DNA of 15,071 nucleotides from JBGOTP01 sp041476545 (GTDB lineage Bacteria > Acidobacteriota > Vicinamibacteria > Vicinamibacterales > CAVVIG01), in NCBI GenBank assembly GCA_041476545.1, contig JBGOTP010000086.1, positions 1 to 15,071 of the forward strand. Direction: 5' to 3'. The translations under genes were made by a program, and so were the position numbers. Every line of letters starts with the position of its first letter. Position 1 is the stretch's first letter. Shown piece after piece: positions 14,840-15,071 of the stretch. The notes under the pieces are model-generated. The model was not told the origin of the DNA, ran no database searches, and saw only the letters and a program-made list of their open reading frames with translations.

Positions 14840-15071
14840 CTCACGGCGGATATGAGCCGAGACCTTCGCGGGATGCCGATACGCCCACGCCGCTTCGATG
14901 AGGGCGCGGCGCGCGCGCCCGTTGCCCGCCTTGGTGATGCCCCCCTGGCGGCGCGTCCGGCCACTGGGAATACTCGGAGGGGATGAGCCCGACAAACGCC
15001 GCCAGTTGTCGCGGATTGTCGAAGCGCGTGAGGTCGCCGAGGTCCGCGACGACGGTGATCGCCACGAGCCA
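14840..15071 (-). pseudogene. IS110-family transposase C-terminal remnant, frameshifted
   Basis: From the window edge the minus strand reads VVADLGDLTRFDNPRQLAAF, then VGLIPSEYS. One base of a CCC run (minus strand, about 14965-14968) must be skipped to continue as SGRTRRQGGITKAGNGRARR and ALIEAAWAYRHPAKVSAHIRR. This is the transposase_20 domain of IS110-family transposases (the GLIPSEYSSG...GGITKAGN phrase). Homology stops near 14845, before the family's usual C-terminal end, and the next gene starts at 14762. It is a +1 frameshift plus a 3' truncation, so the element is dead unless programmed frameshifting occurs, which is not known for IS110. The 5' part lies outside the window. Confidence 0.75.

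Overview
The window (about 60% GC by eye, gene-dense, with overlapping start and stop codons) looks like chromosomal accessory DNA of a free-living, high-GC Gram-negative bacterium. Lasso-type RiPP genes with an HprK-like kinase, SPINDLY/OGT-type TPR glycosyltransferases and GT-C membrane proteins together recall soil Acidobacteriota (Vicinamibacteria-like). That placement is an impression only, because there is no rRNA or marker gene here.

Layout. 1-726 (+) is the 3' part of a SPINDLY/OGT-like glycosyltransferase. 771-6768 (+) is one tightly packed operon: SAM methyltransferase, 2OG-Fe(II) oxygenase 1, HprK-like peptide kinase, PqqD-like RRE (lasso B1), asparagine-synthetase-like cyclase (lasso C), a 59-residue precursor peptide, 2OG-Fe(II) oxygenase 2 and 2OG-Fe(II) oxygenase 3. 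6769-7167 holds unexplained DNA and an IS3-type transposase scrap. 7168-8874 (-) is a full TPR-OGT protein related to the first one, and a decayed fragment of a third OGT lies at about 8890-9062 (-). 9100-10941 (+) is a type I ABC exporter. 11023-11775 (-) is a second SAM methyltransferase. 13206-11935 and 14762-13203 (-) are two polytopic GT-C-like membrane proteins with overlapping ends. 14840-15071 (-) is a frameshifted IS110-type transposase remnant.

How it may work together. The precursor leader has the lasso-family recognition pattern YxxPxVxxxGxxxxxT (Y20 to T35), which the RRE should bind and present to the AsnB-like cyclase. The kinase resembles the lasso-precursor kinases that modify the precursor C-terminus. 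The three oxygenases could hydroxylate a core rich in Pro, Ala and Ser. The ABC protein could export the product. The flanking OGT enzymes and methyltransferases could decorate it further.

The unusual point is that the core has no Asp or Glu at ring positions 7-9, and its only acidic residue, D48, falls at core position 12 or 13. No lasso B2 leader peptidase is visible, and the exporter has no C39 peptidase domain. This is therefore either a lasso-like RiPP with unusual chemistry (oversized ring, different linkage or linear product) or a cluster with parts outside the window. It is the best candidate here for an undescribed system.
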